A stretch of 64,000 nucleotides of DNA from Methylomicrobium sp051061015 (GCA_051061015.1 JBPFEG010000056.1:62001-126000); one strand, 5' to 3'; shown: positions 26,246-35,655, counted from the stretch's first letter. Notes: a model not told the origin generated them from the letters alone. Numbers and translations: made by a program.

Positions 26246-27166
26246 TTAGAGTGTATGCTCCTCTTCCAATGACTTCTTTTCACGCAACCTCTCCAACAGA
26301 GTAGGTTTGTCACATCGCTCCACTATGTATAACTGCTTTGCCTGCTCCAACAGATCACCAACCAGTGGACCGGGGGCGATATCGAAGTATTCAATAATGT
26401 CTTTACCAGTTACCGGAGGTATGCTTTTGTTTTCTGAAAGCGCAGCGTCTTCTATTAATTTCCTGGCCTCAGTTTTGAAGTCAAATTCTGCGTCATAAAT
26501 TTCTAAAACCCTTGCCCAATCTGAGTAATATTTTTTGCGTAGACGTATTGCATCCATTTCGGTACGCCCTATGTCTTGAAGTACCTCAGGAATGATTTCA
26601 TCAAAAAGATGAGGAGGATAATATCGTCTAATCCTTTGCGCCCATTGTCCACAAATCATATCTCTGTTTTCGTCTCCTTCGATCTTCCTTACGCAATCTG
26701 TTAACACCTCAAGAAATGCCACTGCTTCACCGAGCAAATGAATTAATAAGGGCTGCCAATGCTCTTCCTCCGAAGGAAAAGAAGTTCCACATCCCTGCCT
26801 GAACCATATTTGACACGTTTGCACGACTTGTTTATCGTGAATGGCTTCTAAGTCGAGGTTATGTACCAGGAAGGTTCTGAGATTTCTCACAATTTTATAA
26901 TGCTCGGCATGATATCCGTTACATTCTAACTGATACACTTCCAAATATTTTAGAAGGAAGCTAACCCCGATTTTACCTGCTTCGTAGTAAAAGCCATAAA
27001 GCCAAGAAATAGACCTAATGAAACCAAGCTCGGCCGGCGAAAATTTCGGCTGGTTTAACGTCATGCTTTCGAAGACTCTTTCAATTCCGGTGATCGGGTA
27101 AACAAGCCCGTTTAATTCATCGCGGAGTCCAAAGATGCGATACATATAATTTTCCGGTGTCATCAT
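26246..27166 (-). CDS. HEPN-motif protein with CCA-enzyme-like C-terminus (partner of STAND ATPase)
   Basis: 306 residues from the ATG at 27166; a GTG at 27175 is the alternative. A helical N-terminal region holds VRNLRTFLVHNLDLE near residues 93-107, an R-x4-H motif typical of HEPN ribonucleases or their relatives. The last 55 residues (TGKDIIEYFDIAPGPLVGDLLEQ) resemble the C-terminal helical segment of tRNA CCA-adding/poly(A) polymerase enzymes. It starts 15 bp after the STAND gene stop, so the two form an operon. The family is otherwise not recognised; an RNA-directed effector or antitoxin is inference. Confidence 0.7.
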   Translation of the reverse strand: MMTPENYMYRIFGLRDELNGLVYPITGIERVFESMTLNQPKFSPAELGFIRSISWLYGFYYEAGKIGVSFLLKYLEVYQLECNGYHAEHYKIVRNLRTFLVHNLDLEAIHDKQVVQTCQIWFRQGCGTSFPSEEEHWQPLLIHLLGEAVAFLEVLTDCVRKIEGDENRDMICGQWAQRIRRYYPPHLFDEIIPEVLQDIGRTEMDAIRLRKKYYSDWARVLEIYDAEFDFKTEARKLIEDAALSENKSIPPVTGKDIIEYFDIAPGPLVGDLLEQAKQLYIVERCDKPTLLERLREKKSLEEEHTL

Positions 27167-27181
27167 TATTGGCACTCGCCA

Positions 27182-30100
27182 CTATGATTTGCTATGGTAA
27201 CTCGGGTCGGCAACCGGACCGATATAATTAAATGCGATACAGAAGTTGTTGAGCGCTTGGCCTTTCCTTAAATCCCCCAATCCAAAATCTCTAGGAAAGA
27301 AATTAATTTTTTCTCGAATGCCTTCGACAAAGACTTGTCCTTTAGCACCATCTTCCGCTACCCAGTCAACTGTACCGCTGAATAGAGTTGCTGTTCCGTC
27401 AGGATTTGATGAGACGTAACTTTTTGCGATGCGACGACGGCCAGTAACTGAATCGGATATTCGTTGCAAATCCTTCCAAATCTCGTTCGCGTCGTGATAA
27501 TAGCCTAAACTCCATGTGCCAATTGCTCGAAGATAACGGTTCATTGGGGTCTGGTAAATCTCATCTAACGACATGAGACGATCTAAAAGCGAAATTACAT
27601 ATGTCCAGTCTTTTGAGTTAAACGGTAGCAACTGACGTTCACCTCCAAAAATCGGTTTTTGCGTCTTCATCAACCACCAATAGCGCAGCAGTAAGAACAA
27701 ACAACGCCCGTCCGACTCTATGTTGGTATAGTTATTCTGTAGGTACTCCACAGCAGCGGAAATGCATTTTAGAACCGTCGGAGTTATAAGAGCAGAACCA
27801 ACTTCCTCTTTCGCGATCATTAAAGCATTGAGATAATAACCCGCTCGAGATCCTATCGCTTCAAGCTTGTCAAGTGCGTCCTGCTTAAGAGTTTCATCTT
27901 GCAATAGGTTTCCAAATTCAGCACGTCTCCGGTTGAAAATCTCCTTATCCCGCATACTCATGGACTCTTGATCGCACGATTCAAACATACTGAGGAGATC
28001 AACAATAACATCCAGGCGACTTGCATCATCAATTCGAGCTCCGATGAGTATCTCTTTAGTACTCCAAGAAATCACATCAATCGAAAATAAATCTTCAGGC
28101 TGAAAAGTGCGCGCCTGGTAAGCGTATCGCCTAGCCTCATTGAAATTATCCATAACATCTGAGGAATCACTTCCTTCTCGCAATAACTCGCGGACCTTCG
28201 TGCCAAAGGTCGAGGCGAGTTCGACAAGCAGCATGGACCGAAGTCTCCGTGCTCTAGAGTCAGATGGAAGTGTCGTTAATGCATTTTTTAATATATCGGT
28301 GGCGCGGTTTAGCAGACTTAGCCTTTTGTCGATAGCTGTTTCAACCACTTGAGTCGCCACAACAGCCTCGCGGAGTAAGGAGGCTTCCTGAAGCATAATC
28401 CTAGGGTTCTCCACACCGCGCTCCAGGCGCAATTTGGCGAGACAAGAAGCAATATCTTCATAGTAGGAGGAGTACAGCTTTTGCTCCGGCCCATTCGGCC
28501 CCAGATTCCGAAGCAGGTCAGTTGCAAACTGTATCTGCGAATTTTCAATACGGTCCTCTGACTCGTCGATCTCAATCAAGAGTTTCTTCGCAAACTCGAT
28601 TTCCAGCCGCGGCCCCCCTAGTCGGAGTTGGCATATAAGCTTTGCTTCAAGCGGATGCCTTGCGCCTATAAATATGTTACCCTGGCTATCCGCATACCAA
28701 CGGAAGATATCGACACTTTCAAAAATTTTATGGAAATTCGCGATTCGCGAATGTCCAAGTGTTCTAATTACCAGTTCAATGGGCACTTTCAAACCAAAGC
28801 GTCCGGGAACCATAATGAGTCCAACCAGTTCTTCAGTTGGACTAAATATTTCACGGCCTACCTCTTTTTTACCCTCTGGAAGAACCTCGAATTTACTGAG
28901 GATCCCTGCCTTCTGAAACGCGGCTGCAAGCGTCCCTCCTACAAACTCAGGCTCTAATTGTCCAGCCTTCTGTTTTAACATCAATTCGGCTGCGCTTGTT
29001 TCGCGTTGCAAGCCGTACTTTACTTGTCCACGGGTTTCGGGCAACAATCGATACAAAGCCACGAGAAAGGTCGTATCCTTCTTCTGGAGAATCTCCTCAA
29101 ACCGATCACCCAAGGACGGCTCAAACTGACTCATAAGATCTTTGAACCGTTCTGCTTCGATATCGCTGAGATTCGAGGGGGCCAATATTAAAAATCGCTG
29201 ATCCGCATCGTGCATCTCAAGCTTATAGGTACTGCCCACGACGATTACATTCCGCCCCCGTCCGAGAAGATTTTTTAGGAGAGCAGTGTATTGGTCAATA
29301 TGGACCATACCGTCCCAGATTATCACAGTCGCTGCGAAACCAGTATCGTCAGCCCATTTACAAAACTGGTCGAGATCTGAAGCTATTGGCCCTTGGGGTC
29401 TCCGCTCGATAAAGAGGACTGCGTATTTTTTTTCACTCCTGATGCGATAAGCTAGCGCACCTAAAGCGACGCTTTTCCCTGTTCCCGTCTGCCCGTGCAA
29501 AATTATCGGATCATTGCCGGCCCCCTTAGTCCTTAGTCGTGACTGAACTAGGTGAAATAGATCACTTTCATAATCTCTCTCTAATGAGAATCCCGCTGCA
29601 TAAGCGCCCCAAACAGGCTTGGTGCCAGAGTCAGCTAAAAAATTACGGAAGGCGATGTAACGCCCCTCATCCGATTGAATTTTTGCACACTCTAACTTAG
29701 CGTCCTCAAGAATTATTGCAGATCGATTTGTCTGTATCCATAGCTGATTTGGCACCTCAATTTCCTTGTCACCAAGTGATAAAAAATGCCCCTCTTTTTG
29801 AAGCTCTTTTCTTACATCGAAACTCAAAACACCTGAGGAATACCCTTCGTTTAAAACAGAAGCCAAGCTTTGCGCGTGAAGAACCACTTGTCCGCTATTT
29901 ACCAATCTCTTGATCAAAGGATCGCTTTGAAGCAAATCAGTTGCACTAAAGAAATGGACTTGCCCCTTCTCCAATGCTAGAAGAACGGTTGCGAGTTCTC
30001 TCGATCCTAACCAGTCGTTCTTAGGTTGATAACCTTCGAGAAATAGCATGCCGAATGGTGTTACTTGTTCACTTAGGCGAGATAGTAAAATCGTGGCATC

Positions 30101-30610
30101 AGACGAACGTCGGATAAGGTCGATTTCGTTTAAGGGGGCACGCTCGTCTTCTTCCTCACGCTCTATGCATCCAAAGAGATAAGTGATATGCAAATTAGTA
30201 CGGCTTCTAGGATCTGGCGAAAAGAATTTTTTCGAGAAAATTGGCTGCACATCTCGCCAATCTGTCCGAAAAGCTCGCGTCAATTGTGTGTCAATTGCAG
30301 ACGAGTAAACTCCACTCCATGGCATTTTGGAGACGATTTCTAACCATTTGGGCTCCACTAAACGACGTGACGCTTCGCTTATCCATGCACGAGCACTATG
30401 CTCATCAGCGAATTCGGTTTGCTCTAGCAGAACCTTATACGATTCGACTGACGACTTTTCCGAACTATTTTGCGGTAAATATTTAGATGATATGCTTGTG
30501 AGTAAGGGATCAATTCCGTTGTCAAGCTTTAGGTAATCTTGCCCCAAGAAAAGAAATGACGGTCGATCTGAAGCTAGATGCGAGAATATAGGTTGTAATT
30601 CTTTGATCAC
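27182..30610 (-). CDS. Large SIR2-like / STAND-type ATPase with C-terminal OB-like domain
   Basis: 1142 residues. Residues 15-225 look like a SIR2-like Rossmann domain (SFLFLGQDYLKLDNGIDPLL, PWSGVYSSAID, LHITYLFG, GMLFLEGYQPKNDWLG), but the canonical NYD and HG residues are altered. Walker A HGQTGTGKS is at 372-380 and Walker B-like TVIIWDG at 428-434, followed by a long helical region (about 550-1070) as in STAND sensors. The last 69 residues (SGTVDWV, GQVFV, GLGDLRKGQAL) look like a cold-shock/S1-type OB fold. It is probably a phage sensor-effector; its promoter should lie in 30611-30912. Confidence 0.72.
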   Translation of the reverse strand: MIKELQPIFSHLASDRPSFLFLGQDYLKLDNGIDPLLTSISSKYLPQNSSEKSSVESYKVLLEQTEFADEHSARAWISEASRRLVEPKWLEIVSKMPWSGVYSSAIDTQLTRAFRTDWRDVQPIFSKKFFSPDPRSRTNLHITYLFGCIEREEEDERAPLNEIDLIRRSSDATILLSRLSEQVTPFGMLFLEGYQPKNDWLGSRELATVLLALEKGQVHFFSATDLLQSDPLIKRLVNSGQVVLHAQSLASVLNEGYSSGVLSFDVRKELQKEGHFLSLGDKEIEVPNQLWIQTNRSAIILEDAKLECAKIQSDEGRYIAFRNFLADSGTKPVWGAYAAGFSLERDYESDLFHLVQSRLRTKGAGNDPIILHGQTGTGKSVALGALAYRIRSEKKYAVLFIERRPQGPIASDLDQFCKWADDTGFAATVIIWDGMVHIDQYTALLKNLLGRGRNVIVVGSTYKLEMHDADQRFLILAPSNLSDIEAERFKDLMSQFEPSLGDRFEEILQKKDTTFLVALYRLLPETRGQVKYGLQRETSAAELMLKQKAGQLEPEFVGGTLAAAFQKAGILSKFEVLPEGKKEVGREIFSPTEELVGLIMVPGRFGLKVPIELVIRTLGHSRIANFHKIFESVDIFRWYADSQGNIFIGARHPLEAKLICQLRLGGPRLEIEFAKKLLIEIDESEDRIENSQIQFATDLLRNLGPNGPEQKLYSSYYEDIASCLAKLRLERGVENPRIMLQEASLLREAVVATQVVETAIDKRLSLLNRATDILKNALTTLPSDSRARRLRSMLLVELASTFGTKVRELLREGSDSSDVMDNFNEARRYAYQARTFQPEDLFSIDVISWSTKEILIGARIDDASRLDVIVDLLSMFESCDQESMSMRDKEIFNRRRAEFGNLLQDETLKQDALDKLEAIGSRAGYYLNALMIAKEEVGSALITPTVLKCISAAVEYLQNNYTNIESDGRCLFLLLRYWWLMKTQKPIFGGERQLLPFNSKDWTYVISLLDRLMSLDEIYQTPMNRYLRAIGTWSLGYYHDANEIWKDLQRISDSVTGRRRIAKSYVSSNPDGTATLFSGTVDWVAEDGAKGQVFVEGIREKINFFPRDFGLGDLRKGQALNNFCIAFNYIGPVADPSYHSKS

Positions 30611-30912
30611 GAAAAATCTCTCTTATATCAATTCTTGAAGGTGTGCCGTACCGGCTATTCCCTACCTTAAACTCGGTAAGTCGAAATGTATTTGGGTACA
30701 ATAAAATTATTTACCCTTCGCTGCTTCCAAGGTTTGTCATAGATTTCTTAATATATCAAAATTTGGAGTAAGGAGGGCTTCCGATTTTAGCGTTTCATTT
30801 GCTCTCTGTTCACAGAAGGTAACTCGACTCAGAAAATCATAATCCAGCCTTCGATGTGGGCATTTTAATGCCTACCTCGAGAATTGCTCCAGAATTTATG
30901 TTTCAATTCGAT
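30611..30912. other. Intergenic region, 302 bp
   Basis: AT-rich sequence between the STAND gene start and the umuC remnant. No gene or repeat is seen. It is expected to hold the promoter of the STAND-HEPN operon. Confidence 0.45.
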
Positions 30913-31203
30913 CTAACACTTCACACTCATCAATTCTTTCCAATCGGTCGCATAACGTTTCAAAATCCGTTCTACCTTCGGCTTCTATAACTGGTCGAAA
31001 GCAGTCTCAGCAATGCATGTGCTCTTGGGAAAGCGCCGATTGATTTGGTCTAAAGCCTGCATGAGATTGTCTCGATCATCCGCATTACACGCTGCAAACT
31101 CAAAAACATCGGCTTGATCCGGCAGCTTGGCAGACTGAATCTGGCTAAGTTGAACACCGCATTTTCGATAACGGTAACCAGGCTTGAAAAATGCCTTGAG
31201 CAA
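30913..31203 (-). pseudogene. umuC (DNA polymerase V) C-terminal fragment
   Basis: The frame reads FFKPGYRYRKCGVQLSQIQ, then NLMQALDQINRRFPKSTCIAETAFDQ, a TAG, then KPKVERILKRYATDWKELM and a stop at 30913. This is the little-finger/C-terminal part of UmuC-type Y-family polymerase. The TAG sits where the family has Trp (TGG). The catalytic palm is absent and there is no umuD, so this is a relic. Confidence 0.87.
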
Positions 31204-31599
31204 AAGGCAGAACTTCCTGGGTTTTTATTCTCTTTTTGTTTCCTTTTATTTTGTAGGCTGAGCTAGACAACCTGCAAAGAGCCTGAGGTTGAGCTTATGA
31301 GGCATCGAGACGACAACTCCCTATTGTTCATATAGCGGCAACGTTTGCGCTCATCAAATAAATTTCTTGAGCAAGGACTTAACCTTTTGGGATTATTTTT
31401 TTCGACAAAGTCAAAAATATCCAAAACCATGGGAGGTCGGCCACGATCTCGATATATTCCAGTTAAATATCTTTTAACTAAATTACCCTAAAAGGTGAAT
31501 TATTGACCAACTGAAACACTAGGTTTTTAATTTCATATTTTGACCTATGAAAAACAACCAGTTAACCTAATAACTCACCTATTACTACGGAGGTATTGC

Positions 31600-31830
31600 T
31601 TGAAAACTCATGGGGAAATGCGGCAGATTCTGCCCGAAAAACACTATACCGAAACAGAGGCGGCCGACTGCCTGGGGCTCTCCAAAAAAACGATGCAAGC
31701 CTGGCGCATTCGGGGATGCGGCCCTCGTTTCGTCAAGATGGGGCGGGCTGTTCGCTATCCTGCTTCGGCGCTGGTCGAATATCAGGCTTCGCTGTCGGTC
31801 CAGCAGTCTACCTCGGAGACAGCGGCATGA
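31600..31830 (+). CDS. AlpA-like helix-turn-helix regulator
   Basis: 76 residues from a TTG at 31600, chosen because GGAGG lies six bases before it; the ATG at 31618 is the alternative. The pattern YTETEAADCLGLSKKTMQAWRIRGCGPRFVKMGRAVRYPASALVEYQ is the MerR-like HTH_17/excisionase family. It is similar to the AlpA-type protein at 46266 in island 3. It probably controls excision or the following replication genes. The next gene starts within its stop (ATGA). Confidence 0.85.
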   Translation: MKTHGEMRQILPEKHYTETEAADCLGLSKKTMQAWRIRGCGPRFVKMGRAVRYPASALVEYQASLSVQQSTSETAA

Positions 31831-32018
31831 ACGAAAATCAAACTATGAGTTTGATGATGGAAGTTTCTTTGGTTTTATCGAGTACGATAACGATATTGCA
31901 TTTGGTAAGGACGAATCTGTCCCAATTGAATAATACAAATGATGCTATAAAAGCGATCGGAGTAGCTGAGTCAATGCTTGATCGCATTGAGGAGGATGTT
32001 GACGAGTTTTTGGGTTAA
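31827..32018 (+). CDS. Small hypothetical protein
   Basis: 63 residues overlapping the AlpA-like stop by 4 bp. It is hydrophobic then helical (MSLMMEVSLVLSSTITILHLV, then AESMLDRIEEDVDEFLG). One amphipathic or membrane-associated N-terminal helix is possible. No family is recognised; support is the tight overlap and clean start. Confidence 0.5.
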   Translation: MNENQTMSLMMEVSLVLSSTITILHLVRTNLSQLNNTNDAIKAIGVAESMLDRIEEDVDEFLG

Positions 32019-32146
32019 CTAAAGATAAAAACCCGGACCGTTTGCGGCGTGTGCCGGGTTTCCATGATTCTTTTGGGTTAAGAATATGTATTTAGCATTC
32101 ATAGATTAACCCAAAAGGTTAACTTTCACAAGAGTTATGGGGATTT

Positions 32147-32485
32147 ATGAAGATAAGAAAACCGCCCTATGCCGCTAGGCTAGGGCTTAAGGATGGCTCG
32201 TGCCTAATAATTTGCACTGGAACGGGCGCATGGGAACGTGCAAAGTCGACTACTTGGTATAAAAACTGTAAGGTCGCACTACCGTATGGCGAAGATCCTG
32301 CACTGTTTGACTGGCAGTTTGTGTGTGGCCATGACCTAGTGGTTGGCGGCTTCGGAGTCCTGGAGCCGATTGACTCGATTGCACGGCTTGGCAGCTTCTT
32401 GCTGGCGGCAGGGGCAAAGCTGATAGTTTATGCCCCCGAGCATGGCCCGATAATTCGGATCGATGCGCACCAGGAGGCATCATGA
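32147..32485 (+). CDS. Hypothetical island protein
   Basis: 112 residues ending in a 4-bp overlap with the primase-helicase gene. Distinct segments are RLGLKDGSCLIICTGTGAWERAK near the start and FVCGHDLVVGGFGVLEPIDSIARLGSFLLAAGA in the middle. It is probably a small soluble alpha/beta protein. It belongs to the replication operon by position; function is unknown. Confidence 0.7.
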   Translation: MKIRKPPYAARLGLKDGSCLIICTGTGAWERAKSTTWYKNCKVALPYGEDPALFDWQFVCGHDLVVGGFGVLEPIDSIARLGSFLLAAGAKLIVYAPEHGPIIRIDAHQEAS

Positions 32486-34158
32486 CAGAATGGATTATGA
32501 CTGAACCCGGTGTCATGCTCGTCGATATTCCTGAGCTTGCCGTAAATGATCCCATCATTTCAAGCGAGAATAAAAACCTCGACATTAGCGACACTATCAG
32601 CACTGACGCTGACTCAAGCAGTTCTGACTCAGCACAAGCAACAGCGCAAAATGATAAAAAAGCCAAAGACAACAAGCTAACCGATAGCCGGCTGGCGGAA
32701 AAAGTGGCGGATGTATTGCGGGATATCATTGCGATAGATGAAACAACTGGCGAGTGGTTCATGTGCAAAAACGGCATTTGGCAACCTATTGGAAATGTCA
32801 GAGCCACCAAGATCATCAATAAGTCGCTTCATGCCTTTTTGCCGGAAGGCTTCAGCAAGGCAAGATTGAACGCTATTGAAGGATTTTTGAAACTTTATTT
32901 GTCTCTGGAAAAGTGGGAGTCTAAGAAAACCTTACTACCCTTGCAAAACGGCGTTCTTGATACAGACACGATGACGCTTCTGCCCTACTCACCCGAGCAT
33001 AAGTTCAACTGGCAACTGCCTTATGAGTATGATCCCCTGGCAGAAATCAAAATTATCAATCAGTGGCTCTGGGAGGTTACTAATCAGGATATCGAGATCA
33101 TCAATATCGTTCGTGCCTTTTTCAAAATTACTATGGTCGGAGGCGAGGTTCAGAAATTCCTCGAAATCATAGGGCCAGGCGGTACGGGCAAATCGACATT
33201 GATCAGACTCTTGATCATGCTGGTCGGTGAAGCCAATCATACAGCGACTGACTTGAAGAATCTCGAGCAGAATCGCTTTGAAGCCGCCACCCTGTATGGG
33301 AAACGTCTTGCGGTCATTTCTGATTCGAGCAGGTACGGCGGAGAAGTCAGCGTGTTGAAGGCAATCACAGGCGGCGACCCCGTACGGCACGAGCGCAAGA
33401 ATCAACAGCAGAACGGCGCTTTTGTTTATTGCGGCACTGTCGTTATTGCGTCGAATGAAGCGATTCAATCGACCGATTACAGCAGCGGCCTGGCTCGGCG
33501 CCGGATGCCGATAGCTTTCGTTCGAAAAGTGACCGATGAAGACAAAGCCAAATGGCGCTCATTCGGAGGCATCGAAAAAGCGATGCAGGCTGAGTTGCCA
33601 GGTTTACTGAATTGGATACTGGCAATGACCGATGCCGAAGTCAATGACTGCCTGAGCATTATCAACGGTACTTTGAACAAATCACAGCGCGAACACTTGA
33701 TCGAAACCAACAAGCTTGCCGCGTGGATCGATGACAATTTGATCGTAAAAGAAAACAATGTCCTTTATGTTGGCGCCAGCACGAGTGGGCAAAAAGATCC
33801 ACGTGCAGTCGATCATGACTGCAATACCAAGCTGTATCCCAATTATTTGCGCTGGTGCGGCGAAAATGGCGTTCAGGCCATTGCGGTTCAACGCTTCTCA
33901 AACAATCTCGTTGACATTGCTGAGCATTGCAAATTACCTGTGAAGGCAATCGGTAGGGACAGTAACGGCCGAAGAGTTGCCGGTTTCAAGATCAGAACCA
34001 TCAGCGATGGTGCAACGGCAACCCCAATAACGCAAACCTTGTTGAATGCCGTGCAATGTCAAGTCCATGCCGATACCCATAGCCTTGAATCCTGCGTAAG
34101 TGCTGATAGTGCTGAAGCTGTCGCTGAAAACTCATTGCCAGATATGGAGGTATTTTAG
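32482..34158 (+). CDS. P4-family replicative helicase (D5_N/SF3 ATPase)
   Basis: 558 residues. A D5_N-type region precedes the SF3 helicase core: Walker A IIGPGGTGKSTLIRLL near 225-240, Walker B-type RLAVISDSSRYGG near 270, and sensor region TVVIASNEAIQS near 320. This is the C-terminal half of P4-type primase-helicases. No primase domain is evident at the N-terminus, which is an acidic low-complexity stretch of about 70 residues. It is expected to unwind the island origin after excision. It overlaps the next gene by one base. Confidence 0.9.
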   Translation: MTEWIMTEPGVMLVDIPELAVNDPIISSENKNLDISDTISTDADSSSSDSAQATAQNDKKAKDNKLTDSRLAEKVADVLRDIIAIDETTGEWFMCKNGIWQPIGNVRATKIINKSLHAFLPEGFSKARLNAIEGFLKLYLSLEKWESKKTLLPLQNGVLDTDTMTLLPYSPEHKFNWQLPYEYDPLAEIKIINQWLWEVTNQDIEIINIVRAFFKITMVGGEVQKFLEIIGPGGTGKSTLIRLLIMLVGEANHTATDLKNLEQNRFEAATLYGKRLAVISDSSRYGGEVSVLKAITGGDPVRHERKNQQQNGAFVYCGTVVIASNEAIQSTDYSSGLARRRMPIAFVRKVTDEDKAKWRSFGGIEKAMQAELPGLLNWILAMTDAEVNDCLSIINGTLNKSQREHLIETNKLAAWIDDNLIVKENNVLYVGASTSGQKDPRAVDHDCNTKLYPNYLRWCGENGVQAIAVQRFSNNLVDIAEHCKLPVKAIGRDSNGRRVAGFKIRTISDGATATPITQTLLNAVQCQVHADTHSLESCVSADSAEAVAENSLPDMEVF

Positions 34159-34628
34159 TGAGTGCGCTAACAAAAATCAGGCAAGCCGGTTTTTCGATTG
34201 ATCTGGTGGGTGACTCTTTCGCTATCAGTCCTGCGAGTGCATTGACACCCAATCAGCGAGAATTTTTGAGAGCGCATAAAGCTCAAATCATTCAGGAACT
34301 GTCTGCCTATAATGCGAGAATCATCACTCCCCCGCCAACTGTCGATGATGATCGCCATTATTGCCGTGAATGTCTTCATTTCATGAATGGCTTTTGTGCT
34401 CAACAGCGGATTAGGCTAGTCGACGATATCCCAAGGCGTTGCGAGAACTTTGCCGGCTTGCCGGAGGCAGAGTCCCGCTATTTCAGATTTCTGATAACGC
34501 GGCCGGACGGATCACAGTTTGAGTCCTATTCAGTACCCTTTAGAACGATTACTGAATCCCGCATCGAATACCCTGATGCCCTCACTTTAGAGCCAGACAA
34601 GAATGATTTTTATGCAGATGACTCATAA
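34158..34628 (+). CDS. Cys-rich island protein with TubC-like N-terminus (paralogue of island 1 protein)
   Basis: 156 residues starting at GTG after a GGAGG. The first 50 residues (ALTKIRQAGFSIDLVGDSFAISP, then LRAHKAQIIQEL) match the TubC N-terminal docking-like domain common in islands. A Cys motif follows (YCRECLHFMNGFCAQQR, VDDIPRRCENF), then RYFRFLITRPDGSQF. The Cys motif and C-terminus are shared with 13508-14002. It is a likely zinc-binding accessory of the replication module. Confidence 0.78.
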   Translation: MSALTKIRQAGFSIDLVGDSFAISPASALTPNQREFLRAHKAQIIQELSAYNARIITPPPTVDDDRHYCRECLHFMNGFCAQQRIRLVDDIPRRCENFAGLPEAESRYFRFLITRPDGSQFESYSVPFRTITESRIEYPDALTLEPDKNDFYADDS

Positions 34629-34722
34629 TCTCTAGATACAACAAATTATTGGCTCTAGCCGATAAAACAAGAGCTGCTATAAAAACTGGCAGCCCTCACG
34701 CTTCAATTAAAAAGAAATGATT

Positions 34723-34887
34723 ATGGCTGAAGATATTAAAGCAACCGCAACGATAATTCCGTTTCCTAACCAAACAAGAGAATCAGAATCCATAGAAAAA
34801 ATTCAAGATGCCTTGCTTGAATTGGAGGATAGTGAACTGGATGAAGTCTACTTTTGGCTCAAAAATATGGGTATTGAAGCGGAGTAG
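34723..34887 (+). CDS. Small acidic hypothetical protein
   Basis: 54 residues: a short polar N-terminus (ATIIPFPNQTRESES) and an acidic helix (IQDALLELEDSELDEVYFWLKNMG). An ATG at 34717 in the same frame could add two residues. It is too short for confident assignment; codon use and a clean position after the Cys-rich gene support it. Function is unknown. Confidence 0.5.
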   Translation: MAEDIKATATIIPFPNQTRESESIEKIQDALLELEDSELDEVYFWLKNMGIEAE

Positions 34888-34938
34888 CAAAAGAACTTAC
34901 AACAGACAATAGCTTTGCCATTCATTTATCCCAAACCT

Positions 34939-35655
34939 TCAATAGTCCCAGACTTCATGCCGAACTGGTAACTGATTCAGTTGTTCCCGGTACCTCTGCC
35001 AGTTCGGCATAAAGCGATCCATCAGTGCGACGAAGCGCGCATTGTGCGTTGGCTCTAGCAGGTGTGCTAATTCATGCACGACGATATATTCGAGGCATTC
35101 GGGCGGCTTTTTGGCTAATTCGGTATTGAGGCGGACGCTGCGATTGATCGGGTTGCAGCTGCCCCACTTCGTCTTCATGCGCTGCACGAAAAACGCCCCC
35201 ACTTTGACGCCGATCAGCGGCTCCCAGCGGGCAATTAAATCGGCGGCGGCCGCCTTGAGTTGTTCGCGGTACCAGCCTTCCACCATCGCCTGCTTTTTTT
35301 CTTCATCGGTTCCCGGTCGGACTCGCAACACCAGTGCGTTGTGCTTTAGTTCGATTCCCGGTGCGGCGTTGCCTTCCACGACTTTCAGCAGATAGTGTTT
35401 CCCCCACACGTAGTGGCTTTCGCGGTCCAGATATTCGCGCGGAGTCTCGCGGTCCTGGCCGCGCAGTTTATCTTGTTGCTGCTTAATCCAGCCCAGTTTA
35501 GAAATGGCGAAGACACGGACAGTATCGAGGTTCATGCGGGTCGGCGCCGAGATGCGGACCTTGCCGTCGGGCGGATAGACGCTGAGATGGATGTTTTTAA
35601 TGTCCTTGAACACGACGTCCACCGTGAGGTTGCCCAAGTTGATTTGGGTGGCCAT
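34939..35655 (-). CDS. YgjP/SprT-like metallopeptidase (DUF45)
   Basis: 238 residues. Metalloprotease motif HELAHLLEPTHNARF (HExxH with a downstream H) near 195-210, preceded by MKTKWGSCNPINRSVRLN, as in the YgjP/M48-like DUF45 family. It overlaps the hsdR stop by one base, placing it at the end of the type I restriction operon. This gene is a common companion of hsdR. Its role there is unknown; processing of HsdR or of DNA-protein complexes is speculation. Confidence 0.88.
   Translation of the reverse strand: MATQINLGNLTVDVVFKDIKNIHLSVYPPDGKVRISAPTRMNLDTVRVFAISKLGWIKQQQDKLRGQDRETPREYLDRESHYVWGKHYLLKVVEGNAAPGIELKHNALVLRVRPGTDEEKKQAMVEGWYREQLKAAAADLIARWEPLIGVKVGAFFVQRMKTKWGSCNPINRSVRLNTELAKKPPECLEYIVVHELAHLLEPTHNARFVALMDRFMPNWQRYREQLNQLPVRHEVWDY

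Larger units (their letters stand above)
31379..32122. repeat. Dispersed TTAACC/CCCAAAAGGTTAA motifs around the AlpA-type gene
   Basis: TTAACCTTTTGGG at 31379-31391 recurs inverted as CCCAAAAGGTTAA at 32110-32122, and a variant CCCTAAAAGGTGAA lies at 31486-31499. The 32106-32122 copy is itself a palindrome (TTAACC-CAAAA-GGTTAA). They flank the AlpA-like gene and precede the primase operon, so they may be operators or replication iterons of island 2. Confidence 0.6.
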
